The notes under the pieces were generated by a model. The model was not told the origin of the DNA. It did no database searches and saw nothing but the letters and a program-made list of their open reading frames with translations. The position numbers were made by a program, and so were the translations under genes. From Comamonadaceae bacterium (GTDB lineage: Bacteria; Pseudomonadota; Gammaproteobacteria; Burkholderiales; Burkholderiaceae_C), in contig CANGLW010000019.1 of assembly GCA_947454955.1 (NCBI GenBank), positions 1 to 53,270 of the forward strand: a stretch of 53,270 bases of DNA. The letters run 5' to 3'. This document shows positions 26,329-34,422 of this stretch, in pieces; within the stretch, counting starts at the first letter, position 1; the number at the start of each line of letters is the position of its first letter.

Positions 26329-27105
26329 ATGGTCACGATGCATCACCTCATCACGTCCATCAATACCTGCGTGCAGCGCCTCTTTGCTTGGGCAGCTTGG
26401 TGCGTGTGTGTGTGTCTGTGTATGGGGCTTGTGCAAGCACAAACTCAAACTCAATCACAGGCCCCAACGCTTACAAGCCACGATGTTTTGCAGCCTGCGC
26501 GCGTCTGGCTGGACCAGTCCTTGATGCAAGTGCAAGGCCAGCAGCCCTTCACCCTGTCGGTGACGCTGGGGCAACTCGATCCGCGTTTGCAATTGGCACC
26601 TTGTCGGCAGATCGAACCCTCGCTGCCCGTAGGTACTCGCTTGTGGGGTAAAACCCGTGTGGCCTTGAGGTGCGTGGATGGCGTGGCCAAGTGGCAAGTG
26701 TTTTTGCCGGTTCAGGTCAAGGCCATGGGCTTGGCCTGGGTGGTGCGCCGCGATGTGCCCGCAGGTGCCAGCTTGAGCGACGATGACCTGATGATGGCCG
26801 AGGTCGATTGGGCCGATGACCCCAGCCCGGTCGTGACACAAGCCCAAACTTGGGCCAACCAAGTCACCGCACGTGCTTTGACCACCGGACAAACTTTGCG
26901 CCAGAACCTGCTGCGCCCTGCACAAGTGTTTCAGCCCGGCAGTTTGGTGCGGGTGATGGCTCAGGGGGGTGGGTTTCAGGTGAGTTCCGACGGTCAGGCT
27001 TTGGGCGCTGGCGTGGTGGGGCAAGCCGTCAAGGTCAGAATGGATAATGGGCGCGTCATGACCGGCACCGTGGTCGACGCCAGAACCGTGAAAGTCGATA
27101 TTTAA
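26329..27105 (+). CDS. flgA: Flagellar basal body P-ring formation chaperone FlgA
   Basis: FlgA is a periplasmic chaperone that prevents premature FlgI assembly. From the ATG at 26329 the product is 258 residues (an ATG at 26338 is also possible). A Sec signal peptide (AWAAWCVCVCLCMGLVQAQ, about 20-38) is followed by a SAF-type C-terminal domain: VVRRDVPAGASLSDDDLMMA, QTLRQNLLRPAQVF and RVMTGTVVDARTVKVDI. A (GT)6 run at 26404-26415 encodes the Val-Cys repeat of the signal peptide. Its TAA stop is part of the -35 element of the flgM promoter. Confidence 0.93.
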   Translation: MVTMHHLITSINTCVQRLFAWAAWCVCVCLCMGLVQAQTQTQSQAPTLTSHDVLQPARVWLDQSLMQVQGQQPFTLSVTLGQLDPRLQLAPCRQIEPSLPVGTRLWGKTRVALRCVDGVAKWQVFLPVQVKAMGLAWVVRRDVPAGASLSDDDLMMAEVDWADDPSPVVTQAQTWANQVTARALTTGQTLRQNLLRPAQVFQPGSLVRVMAQGGGFQVSSDGQALGAGVVGQAVKVRMDNGRVMTGTVVDARTVKVDI

Positions 27106-27128
27106 GAGAATCCTGAGCTTGCCGATAA
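27102..27128 (+). promoter_or_regulatory. FliA (sigma-28) promoter of flgM
   Basis: GCCGATAA (27121-27128) is an exact match to the sigma-28 -10 element. It is preceded, after 11 bp, by TTAAGAGA (27102-27109), a partial match to TAAAGTTT. The promoter overlaps the flgA stop and points at flgM, 35 bp downstream. Late transcription of flgM from its own FliA promoter matches the known hierarchy in enterobacteria. Confidence 0.85.
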
Positions 27129-27162
27129 ACAAGAGGCACAAGCTCATGTTTTGGAGAATCTG

Positions 27163-27474
27163 ATGAAAATAGGTCAACCCAACCACGGGGCGGTCTCGTC
27201 GACCACGCCCGCTGGCACAGGCGCTGCCAAGCCGGGTGCGGGCGCGGCCACCGCAGTCTCCACTGACCACCCAACCCCGGGCGTGGCGGTGTCGGTCTCA
27301 GCCCAAACCCGTCAGCTGTCTGCAGCACAGCGTTCAGACGCTGACATCGACATGGACAAGGTCAACGCCATGGCGCAGGCCATCCAAAATGGCACTTTCA
27401 AGGTCAACCCTGAGGCCATCGCCGACAAATTGCTGGCCAATGCCCAGGAAATGCTGCAGGGCCGGATGCACTGA
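27163..27474 (+). CDS. flgM: Anti-sigma-28 factor FlgM
   Basis: FlgM binds FliA and is exported once the hook is complete, releasing late gene expression. The product from the ATG at 27163 is 103 residues. It starts MKIGQPNHG, has a long disordered Ala/Thr/Pro-rich middle, and ends with the FliA-binding helices (DIDMDKVNAMAQAIQNGTFK near 64-83, then VNPEAIADKLLANAQEML). A GGAGA site lies 6-7 bp before this ATG; the upstream TTG at 27151 is not a likely start. flgN begins 2 bp after its stop. Confidence 0.93.
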   Translation: MKIGQPNHGAVSSTTPAGTGAAKPGAGAATAVSTDHPTPGVAVSVSAQTRQLSAAQRSDADIDMDKVNAMAQAIQNGTFKVNPEAIADKLLANAQEMLQGRMH

Positions 27475-27476
27475 CG

Positions 27477-27851
27477 ATGAGCGAGGCAGACCTGCTTCAA
27501 GCCCTGTCCGAACTCGAGCAACAGCTCTTGCACATCACCGATGCGGTCAACCGTGGCGAGGTGCAAGCTTTGGAGGCCGCATCAACAGCTTTGCGCGACG
27601 CAGCTTCTGCTTTGTTAACCACCCTCAACCACTCAGGTTCGCATGAGGTGCATGTGGCACTCGCCCAGCGGCGCCTCAAGCAACTCGCCACCAGCCTTGC
27701 CATCCAACGTGCAGGCATGATGCGTCGTGCTGCACTGGTCGAACAAACCTTGCAGGCCATGGTGCCAGGTGCTTTGAGCCAGACCTATGCCCCGTCGCCC
27801 TATGGCGCTGTGCGCAAACAGACGGGCGCCTTCAACACCTTGGCCGCTTAA
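27477..27851 (+). CDS. flgN: Flagellar export chaperone FlgN
   Basis: FlgN is the cytosolic chaperone for FlgK and FlgL. The 124-residue product is helical and rich in Ala, Leu and Gln, with a start MSEADLLQALSELEQQLLHI and a Thr/Ala/Tyr-rich tail (YAPSPYGAVRKQTG). Primary sequence is weakly conserved in this family, so the call leans on size, composition and its place directly behind flgM. A strong terminator follows 14 bp after the stop. Confidence 0.82.
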   Translation: MSEADLLQALSELEQQLLHITDAVNRGEVQALEAASTALRDAASALLTTLNHSGSHEVHVALAQRRLKQLATSLAIQRAGMMRRAALVEQTLQAMVPGALSQTYAPSPYGAVRKQTGAFNTLAA

Positions 27852-27864
27852 AACCAAGCGCTAC

Positions 27865-27894
27865 AAAAAAAGGCTGCCGTGGCAGCCTTTTTTT
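27865..27894. terminator. Bidirectional terminator between flgN and fliA
   Basis: A perfect stem GGCTGCC-GT-GGCAGCC is flanked by seven A on the left and seven T on the right. It is therefore a complete factor-independent terminator on both strands, ending the flgA/flgM/flgN transcript and the flhB-fliA transcript that converge here. Confidence 0.93.
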
Positions 27895-27903
27895 GTGGGC
27901 ACA

Positions 27904-28617
27904 TCAGTGCGCCCGCATCTTGGCGCGCAGCCGCGCAATCGACTGGCTGTGCAGTTGACAGATGCGTGACTCGGTCACACCCAGCACCGCTGCAATTTCT
28001 TTGAGGTTCATGTCCTGCTCGTAGTACATGCTCATGATGTGCTGCTCTCGTTCTGGTAGCAGCTTGATGGCGTCCACCAGGGCTTGGCGCAAGCGTTGGT
28101 CGCGCAACATCTGAAGCGGATCGACATCGTTGTCGACCAGGTGCCGGTCTAAGAAGCTGTCGTCGCCATCCGCACCCGACATGTCTTCCAGGTACACCAG
28201 CTGGGTGCCTTGCACCTTGGCCAACAAGGTTTGGTAGTCCTCAAGGTCCATGCGCAATTCGGCGGCGATCTCACGCTCGCTGGGCGATCGACCCAGGCGA
28301 TGCTCAAGCCGGTGCAGGGCAGCCTCAATGTCTTTTTGGCTCTTGCGTGAACCGCGTGACATCCAATCGTTGTCGCGCAGCTCGTCAATCATGGCGCCGC
28401 GGATACGTTGCGTGGCGAAGGTTTCAAACTGCACGCCTTGGCTGGCTTCAAACCGCGTCAAGGCTTCTGACAGACCAATGAGCCCGACTTGGATGAGGTC
28501 GTCGACCTGTACGCTGGGGGGGAGTTTGGCCATCATGTGGTGCGCCAGGCGGCGCACCAGGGGTGAGTACTGCCGAATCAGGGCGTCCCGATCCAACTGA
28601 CCTTTGGCGGTGTACAT
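27904..28617 (-). CDS. fliA: Flagellar sigma factor FliA (sigma-28)
   Basis: FliA directs RNA polymerase to late flagellar promoters. The 237-residue product has sigma-70 family regions 2 (DDLIQVGLIGLSEALTRFEA near 40-59, FETFATQRIRGAMIDELRDN near 64-83), 3 (SPSEREIAAELRMDLEDY near 111-128) and 4 (LKEIAAVLGVTESRICQLHS near 206-225). It is the last gene of the minus-strand flhB-flhA-flhF-fliA run, overlapping flhF by one base (TGATG). Its target sites appear upstream of flgM, the first flagellin gene and fliS. Confidence 0.96.
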   Translation of the reverse strand: MYTAKGQLDRDALIRQYSPLVRRLAHHMMAKLPPSVQVDDLIQVGLIGLSEALTRFEASQGVQFETFATQRIRGAMIDELRDNDWMSRGSRKSQKDIEAALHRLEHRLGRSPSEREIAAELRMDLEDYQTLLAKVQGTQLVYLEDMSGADGDDSFLDRHLVDNDVDPLQMLRDQRLRQALVDAIKLLPEREQHIMSMYYEQDMNLKEIAAVLGVTESRICQLHSQSIARLRAKMRAH

Positions 28618-30056
28618 CAGTGCATCCTTGTCTGGCTCATCAAGCCCTGGGGCTGACTGAAGAGGTAGCTCAGGTCGTCGAGTTGCGGATCGAAGGCCGA
28701 GGGGGAAGGGCTGCGTAAGGTCTGGCGCACCAGCTGCGCCTTGTCGACATCAGCCCAGTCTTCGGGCACGCGTTGTCCGTTGGTGAGCCCTTGCAGCACG
28801 AGTTGATGGCGGATCAGCACATCCAGGGCCGGGGCTATTTTCACGGCCTCATCGGTCTTGCTCAAAATCGTGTTCAGGGCTTGGCCGGTACGAAAGGCAC
28901 CTACCGTTTCTTCCATCGCCTCCACCTGACCGCTGGCCTGCAGCACCAGCACCCGCGCCACCTTGTCCAGCTTGAGCACGTCCAGCACTTCTTCACGGCG
29001 CGGGTCTTTGGGCGACATGCCAGCCGTGTCAATCAACACCACTTTTTTGTTCGCCAACAGGTTGAGCAAATCTTCCAGCGCGGCGCGGTCATGGGCCAAG
29101 TGGGCGACCACGCCCATCATGCGACCGTGTTGACGCAGTTGCTCGTGGGCACCGGTTTTGTAGATGTCCAAGGTGATGAGCCCCACGCTGTTGGGGCCAT
29201 GCATCGCAAGCCCTTGTGCGGCCATCTTGGCAGCGGTGGTGGTTTTGCCCACACCGGTGGCCCCGACCAATGCATGGACGCCGCCTTGCTGAACCAGGCC
29301 GCCATGCACATCGCTTTTGAGGTTGCGTTCAAGCACCTGGTGCACCCAGTCCAAAGCCTCGGTGGCGCTGAGGTCAGGCGACATTTTTTCAACCATGGCA
29401 CGCGAGAGCGACGGCGAAAAACCAGCTTTGAGCAAGCGCAGCATGATGCCCGACTGCACCGGCTGGCGGTGCATATGCCCCAACCAGTTCATGGTGTTGA
29501 AGCGCTCTTCAATCAAAGACTTGACCGATTGCAGCTCGTCCATCAGGTGGCTGGTGATCTGGGTTTTGATCGGGTCAGCCTGAGGGCTGGTCTGATGGTT
29601 GTTGTGATGGTTGGCGTGATGGTTGGCGTGATGGCGCGCTGGGGTCGACCCCGCGGCAGGTCGGGTTTGCGTAGACCTGAACTCTGGCCGAGGTTCAGGG
29701 CGAGAGGCTGTCGATGCACTCAAATGGCTCTGGGTGTTTTTGTCTTGCGCCAAGGCGGCTTCGTGGCGCCGGCGCAGCATGCGCTCGCGCACATAGTCCT
29801 GGAAGGACAGGGTGCTCATGGCGAGCTGATCGGCGTCTTCTTCGACACTGTTGCGCGATGTCGCGCTGAACTTACCCGGGTTGTTTTTGCCGCTGACCAC
29901 GCCCAGGTCATGCAGGGCTTCGTCGGTGGTGGCCATCACCTCCACACCTTGTGCGGTGCTGCGGTTGGAGAGGATCAGCGTGGCATCGCCATACGCATGT
30001 CGGGCTTTGGCCAAGGCCTCGCGAGATGTGGGCGCGATAAATTTCTGGATGTTCAT
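28617..30056 (-). CDS. flhF: Flagellar SRP-type GTPase FlhF
   Basis: FlhF is an SRP/FtsY-like GTPase that sets flagellar position in polar flagellates. The 479-residue product has the basic N-terminal domain (MNIQKFIAPTSREALAKAR, YGDATLILSNR), a low-complexity linker with a His/Asn-rich tandem repeat near residues 140-155, and an NG domain. Nucleotide-binding motifs include VGATGVGKTTTAAKMAAQGL (near 222), VGLITLDIYKTGAHEQLRQH, VVLIDTAGMSPKDPR and ILSKTDEA. Its ATG overlaps the flhA stop by 4 bp. No flhG follows; fliA comes directly next. Confidence 0.94.
   Translation of the reverse strand: MNIQKFIAPTSREALAKARHAYGDATLILSNRSTAQGVEVMATTDEALHDLGVVSGKNNPGKFSATSRNSVEEDADQLAMSTLSFQDYVRERMLRRRHEAALAQDKNTQSHLSASTASRPEPRPEFRSTQTRPAAGSTPARHHANHHANHHNNHQTSPQADPIKTQITSHLMDELQSVKSLIEERFNTMNWLGHMHRQPVQSGIMLRLLKAGFSPSLSRAMVEKMSPDLSATEALDWVHQVLERNLKSDVHGGLVQQGGVHALVGATGVGKTTTAAKMAAQGLAMHGPNSVGLITLDIYKTGAHEQLRQHGRMMGVVAHLAHDRAALEDLLNLLANKKVVLIDTAGMSPKDPRREEVLDVLKLDKVARVLVLQASGQVEAMEETVGAFRTGQALNTILSKTDEAVKIAPALDVLIRHQLVLQGLTNGQRVPEDWADVDKAQLVRQTLRSPSPSAFDPQLDDLSYLFSQPQGLMSQTRMH
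29593..29628 (-). repeat. 12-bp tandem repeat in flhF encoding a His/Asn-rich linker
   Basis: Three units of 12 bp (TGATGGTTGTTG, TGATGGTTGGCG, TGATGGTTGGCG on the plus strand), plus a partial fourth, encode HHAN-HHAN-HHNN in FlhF. A unit of four codons keeps the frame, so copy number could vary without breaking the gene. Confidence 0.8.
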
Positions 30057-32125
30057 GAGGCAGTCCCTCTAAGGATCGGGCCGATGCGGATGGCATGTGA
30101 CTCGGGGATTTCACTGTGTGCCAAGACCTGCAGGCGTGGGGCAACGCGGCGTACCAGGCGTGCGATGCCGGTGCGTATGGCATCGGGCACCAGCAAACAG
30201 GCGGGCACACCTTGTTCTTCTTGTTGCAAAGCAATGTCTGCGGCCGATTGGCTCAGCATGTCGGCCACACCCGGGTCCAGCGCAGGCCCATTGGGACTGC
30301 CCAGGGCTTGCACCAGCAAGCGTTCCAGGGCCGGGTCAATCGCAATGACTTGCAGCTCTCGGGCCGGGCCATAAATTTGCTGCACGATGGCCGGAGAGAG
30401 GGCGATGCGCACACGCTTGGCCAACTCCAGAGGGTCGGTGGTGCTGGTGCCATGTTCGGCCAGGGATTCAATGATGCTGCGGATGTCACGGATGTGCACC
30501 GACTCTTCCAACAGCAGTTGAAGCACTTTCTGAAACACCGTGATGGAGATCAATTTCGGCACCACTTCTTCAATCAGTTTCGGAGAGAGCCTGCTGACAT
30601 GGTCAACCAGCTGCTGAGTCTCGGTGCGGCTGAGCAAACGGGCGGCATGGACTTGCATCAAGTGTGACAAATGGGTAGCCATCACGGTTTCAGAATCAAC
30701 CACGGTAAACCCAGCCATTTGTGCGTTTTCTTTTTGTCGCTCGTCGATCCAATGCGCGGGCAAACCAAACGCGGGGTCTTTGGTGGGCGTGCCGATCAGG
30801 GGCGTAGTCACACCACCCGGGTTGATGGCCAGGTACATGCCCGGAAAGGCTTCGCCTTCGCCCACCATCACGCCGCGCAGGCTGATGGTGTAGCCACTGG
30901 GTTTGAGCTCCAGGTTGTCACGCACATGCACAGGTGGGGGAAGGAAGCCCACCTCTTGCGCGAACTTGCGGCGCACACCTTTGATGCGGCCCAACAAATC
31001 ACCTTGACGGTTTTTGTCCACCAAGGTGATGAGCCGGTAACCCAACTCCAATCCCAGCAGGTCCACCGGCTGCAGGTCGTCCCAGCTGGCATCGCCGTCG
31101 CCAGCAGGTTTTTCAGGTGCTGGCGGCGGTGGCGTTGGCTTGTGCGCCAAGACCCAGGCGCCATAACCGATCAAACCCGACATGGCTAAAAACACCAGGT
31201 GCGGCATGCCGGGTGTGATGCCCAAAATCCCCAAGATCAAAGCCGTGATGCCCAACACACGCGGAGATAGCAAAACCTGGTTGACGATTTGCTTGCTCAG
31301 GTCGTCTTCCTTGCCCACGCGGGAAACCACCATGGCGGCGGCTACCGAGATCAACAGGCCAGGCACCTGGGCCACCAGGGCATCGCCCACGGCCAACAAG
31401 ATGTAGGCATCGGCGGCTTGCGAGATGCTGAGTTTGTGCTGCAGCATCCCCACAGCCAAGCCGCCAATGATGTTGATGAGCAGGATCAAGATGCCTGCCA
31501 TCGCGTCGCCGCGCACAAATTTCGAGGCGCCGTCCATCGAACCGAAAAAGTCGGCCTCTTCGGCCACCTCAGCGCGGCGGCGCTTGGCTTCTTTCTCGTC
31601 GATCGTGCCGGCGCTCAAGTCGGCGTCCACAGCCATTTGTTTGCCCGGCATCGCATCCAAGGCAAAACGTGCAGACACCTCGGCAATGCGCTCAGCACCT
31701 TTGGTGACCACCACGAAATTGATGACCACCAAAATGGCAAACACAATCAAACCCACGGCAAAGTTGCCGCCAATCAAGAAGTGCCCGAAGGCTTCAATCA
31801 CCGCGCCCGCAGCGCCTGGCCCGGTGTGGCCATCGAGCAGCACGATGCGGGTTGAGGCCACGTTGAGCGAGAGTCGCATCAAGGTGGTGAGCAAGAGCAC
31901 CGTGGGGAAGGCGGCGAAGTCCAGGGGGCGCAGCATGTAGGCCGCGACCATCATCACCATCAGTGCCACCGCAATGTTGATGGTGAAAAAAACGTCCAGC
32001 AGCCAGGCCGGCAGGGGCAGCACCATCATGGCCAAAATGGCCACCACCAAGAGCGGCGCACTGGCGCCCTGAAGCCAGGTGCTTTGTGCACTCAGGCGTT
32101 GCAGGAGCTTGGTGATTTCCGTCAT
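30053..32125 (-). CDS. flhA: Flagellar export gate protein FlhA
   Basis: FlhA is the large export gate subunit; its cytosolic domain docks chaperone-substrate complexes. The 690-residue product has eight membrane spans in the first 320 residues, including the FHIPEP-family signatures FAAFPTVLLLTTLMRLSLNV (near 71-90) and STRIVLLDG. A Pro-rich linker (about 327-345) follows, then the cytosolic domain with SVHIRDIRSIIESLAEHG near 520. Its first base overlaps the flhB stop and its last four bases overlap flhF, so the run is probably translationally coupled. Confidence 0.97.
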   Translation of the reverse strand: MTEITKLLQRLSAQSTWLQGASAPLLVVAILAMMVLPLPAWLLDVFFTINIAVALMVMMVAAYMLRPLDFAAFPTVLLLTTLMRLSLNVASTRIVLLDGHTGPGAAGAVIEAFGHFLIGGNFAVGLIVFAILVVINFVVVTKGAERIAEVSARFALDAMPGKQMAVDADLSAGTIDEKEAKRRRAEVAEEADFFGSMDGASKFVRGDAMAGILILLINIIGGLAVGMLQHKLSISQAADAYILLAVGDALVAQVPGLLISVAAAMVVSRVGKEDDLSKQIVNQVLLSPRVLGITALILGILGITPGMPHLVFLAMSGLIGYGAWVLAHKPTPPPPAPEKPAGDGDASWDDLQPVDLLGLELGYRLITLVDKNRQGDLLGRIKGVRRKFAQEVGFLPPPVHVRDNLELKPSGYTISLRGVMVGEGEAFPGMYLAINPGGVTTPLIGTPTKDPAFGLPAHWIDERQKENAQMAGFTVVDSETVMATHLSHLMQVHAARLLSRTETQQLVDHVSRLSPKLIEEVVPKLISITVFQKVLQLLLEESVHIRDIRSIIESLAEHGTSTTDPLELAKRVRIALSPAIVQQIYGPARELQVIAIDPALERLLVQALGSPNGPALDPGVADMLSQSAADIALQQEEQGVPACLLVPDAIRTGIARLVRRVAPRLQVLAHSEIPESHAIRIGPILRGTAS

Positions 32126-33270
32126 CAGACCGGCACCTCACGCGCCGTGTAGGGGTCGAGCTCGGGTGGCACTTGCAGTTCGGGCAAATCGCCAGGCATC
32201 GGGCCTTGGCCTTGCATGGCCGATTTGAGGCGGTACACATAGGCCAACACCTGAGCCACTGCGCTGTACAAGGCCAGAGGGATGGATTGACCAATGTCGC
32301 TGTTGGCGTACAAAGCCCGCGCCAACATCGGCGACTCAATCACCGGCACCTGATGGTCTTGGGCCACTTCTTTGATCTTCATGGCGATCAAATCTGCGCC
32401 CTTGGCCACCACGCTGGGCGCAGCCATGTTGGCTTCGTCATAACGGATGGCCACCGCAAAGTGGGTGGGGTTCATGACCACAAAATCTGCCTTGGGCACG
32501 GCCGAGATGCTGCGGTTGTGGGCCATGTCGCGTTGGCGTTGTCGCAAGCGCCCTTTGATTTGGGGGTTGCCCTCAGAGTCTTTGTGCTCGTCTTTGACTT
32601 CCTGGCGCGACATTTTCATGTCCTTGCGGTGCAGGAACATTTGCATGGGCACATCCATCATGGCCACCACCATCAAGCACAAGAGCATCAAGCCCAAGCC
32701 TTGCGAGAGCCAGCTCAGCATTTGCTGCAAGGCCATGGTCGAGGGCTGCATGGCCAACGACGCCATGTCGAGCAAATGCTCACTCAAGAACAGGTAAGCC
32801 ATCACCCCAAGCACGGCGGTGACCACGCACATCTTGACCACATCCACCAACTTACGCAGCGCCAACAGTTGACCGATGCCCTTGAGCGGGTTGATGCGGC
32901 TGACATCTGGCATCAGCGGCTTCATGCTCCAAACCCAACCGCCTGTGGCTAAAGCACTCAAGATCGAGGCGGCGTTGATCAGCAAGGCCAAGGCCACCAC
33001 CAGAACCAAACCTGCGAGGGCCAAGTCGCCGAGTTGCGAGACCATGGCGCCTGTTTCCAGCACAGGCCGTTTGAAAGAGAGTTGTTGCGCAAACTGATCG
33101 CGCATGAAGCCAGCTGCCCACGGACCGAGTGAATAAATGGCCAGCGCACCAGTACCCAACACGGCCAGATGGGCAAGATCTCGCGAGCGTGCGACCTGAC
33201 CATCTTCTCTTGCCTTTCTGAGCTTGCGCTCCGAGGCGGGTAACTGGCGGTCTTGAGAGTTGCTGTCCAT
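32125..33270 (-). CDS. flhB: Flagellar export switch protein FlhB
   Basis: FlhB switches export specificity from hook to filament proteins by self-cleavage. The 381-residue product begins with a charged segment (QDRQLPASERKLRKAREDGQ), has four membrane spans (about 35-215), and carries the cleavage motif NPTH near residue 268 in DFVVMNPTHFAVAIRYDE. A Gly/Pro-rich C-terminal tail follows. It is the first gene of the flhB-flhA-flhF-fliA run and starts 97 bp after cheZ, so a promoter is likely in that gap although none stands out. Confidence 0.97.
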   Translation of the reverse strand: MDSNSQDRQLPASERKLRKAREDGQVARSRDLAHLAVLGTGALAIYSLGPWAAGFMRDQFAQQLSFKRPVLETGAMVSQLGDLALAGLVLVVALALLINAASILSALATGGWVWSMKPLMPDVSRINPLKGIGQLLALRKLVDVVKMCVVTAVLGVMAYLFLSEHLLDMASLAMQPSTMALQQMLSWLSQGLGLMLLCLMVVAMMDVPMQMFLHRKDMKMSRQEVKDEHKDSEGNPQIKGRLRQRQRDMAHNRSISAVPKADFVVMNPTHFAVAIRYDEANMAAPSVVAKGADLIAMKIKEVAQDHQVPVIESPMLARALYANSDIGQSIPLALYSAVAQVLAYVYRLKSAMQGQGPMPGDLPELQVPPELDPYTAREVPV

Positions 33271-33367
33271 GCGTGGGTTGCCTAAGAGGTCCCACCATTG
33301 TCTTGAGCGGTGCCGCTAACTAAAGCAGAAAAAGAGCCCCAATCCCCAGGCCTTTTGCCCTAGCAGA

Positions 33368-33991
33368 TCAAAAACCCAGACTGGCCAACAGATCATCCAC
33401 CTGCGATTGGTCGGTCACCACATCCGGGGTCTTGCTCGCATCCACCACGGGGCCAGCAAGATCGTGCGTGGCCTCAAGGCTGAGTTTGTGGGTGGCGCTG
33501 CCTGGTGCTGTTTGCAGGGTCAATTGCACCAACTGGTCTTCCAGGGCCGAGGCCAGATGAACCACCCGGGCAATCACTTGACCGGTCAGGTCATGAAAGT
33601 CCTGGGCCATCATGATCTCGGTCAGATGGGCCTGCATGTGCTTGCTGCACTGAGCGACCTCATCGAAGTAGTTCATCAGGTGCGCTTCAGATAACGCAGT
33701 ACTGGGGTGATCAGTGGCTAGCTGTTTGATCTGTTGGGTTTTGACCATCAAGTCGTCTTGCGCTTGTTTGGCTTGTTCAACACGGGTGAGCACCTTGTCG
33801 GCAGCTTGACCCGTGAGACGAGCGATATAGGTCAGTCGGCTTTTCGCATCAGGAATTTCTTGTGCTGCGTGACGCAGGCCATCGGCCACGCCCAGCTCAC
33901 GCAAGGTGTCGTGCAACTGCCTGGTGAGTTGACCGAGTTTGTGGTGGATATGGGGTGCATCCTCAGGATCTTGGATGGTGTCGGTGCTCAT
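33368..33991 (-). CDS. cheZ: Protein phosphatase CheZ
   Basis: CheZ dephosphorylates CheY-P and so ends the turn signal. The 207-residue product has the long helical hairpin with the active-site stretch [18 protein letters not shown] near residues 126-143 (Asp and Gln that attack the phosphate) and the C-terminal CheY-P-binding tail [11 protein letters not shown] at the very end. Its ATG overlaps the cheY stop by 4 bp. Its presence implies a CheA/CheY system, but cheA is not in this window. Confidence 0.95.
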   Translation of the reverse strand: MSTDTIQDPEDAPHIHHKLGQLTRQLHDTLRELGVADGLRHAAQEIPDAKSRLTYIARLTGQAADKVLTRVEQAKQAQDDLMVKTQQIKQLATDHPSTALSEAHLMNYFDEVAQCSKHMQAHLTEIMMAQDFHDLTGQVIARVVHLASALEDQLVQLTLQTAPGSATHKLSLEATHDLAGPVVDASKTPDVVTDQSQVDDLLASLGF

Positions 33992-34377
33992 ACCAGGCCT
34001 GTCTTTTTGAGGATGTGGTTGACCTTGTCCTCCAGGGTGGCCTTGGTGAAGGGCTTGACGATGTAGCCCGCCGCTCCACTTTGTGCGGCCAACACAATGT
34101 CTTCTTTGCGGGCCTCGGCCGTCACCATCAGCACTGGCAGGTGCTTGAGGCGATCGTCCTTTTTGATTTCTGTGAGCAACTGAAACCCGTTCATGTTGGG
34201 CATGTTGATGTCGGTCACCACAAAGTCAAAGTTGCTGCTGCGCAATTTGTGCAGCGCTGCCGAGCCGTCTTCGGCCTCATCAGCTTCGGTGAAGCCCGAC
34301 TCTTTGAGCAGGTTGCGAACGATGCGTCGCATGGTGGAAAAGTCGTCAACGACTAGAAAACGCAGTGCTGTGGCCAT
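33988..34377 (-). CDS. cheY: Chemotaxis response regulator CheY
   Basis: CheY-P binds FliM and FliN to reverse the motor. The 129-residue single receiver domain has the acidic pocket ([14 protein letters not shown], Asp near 11-12), phospho-acceptor Asp near 56 in [15 protein letters not shown], Thr in MVTAEA and Lys in [12 protein letters not shown]. It lies between motB (45 bp upstream) and cheZ. The N-terminal helix of FliM in this window (LSQEEVDALL) is its expected docking site. Confidence 0.97.
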   Translation of the reverse strand: MATALRFLVVDDFSTMRRIVRNLLKESGFTEADEAEDGSAALHKLRSSNFDFVVTDINMPNMNGFQLLTEIKKDDRLKHLPVLMVTAEARKEDIVLAAQSGAAGYIVKPFTKATLEDKVNHILKKTGLV

Positions 34378-34422
34378 GGTGACTCTCTATGCAACGATGA
34401 ATGATGAGGGGAAGGGCATGCG

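Noticed and set aside
29593-29640. Direct repeats resembling a tiny CRISPR-like array
   Set aside because: The 12-bp units are contiguous without spacers, stay in the flhF reading frame and have no cas gene nearby; they are an intragenic tandem repeat.
28773-30374. Open frame of over 500 codons on the plus strand opposite flhF and flhA
   Set aside because: The translation is His/Gln-rich and low in structure, without any family motif, and lies fully opposite two clear flagellar genes. It is a by-product of codon bias.
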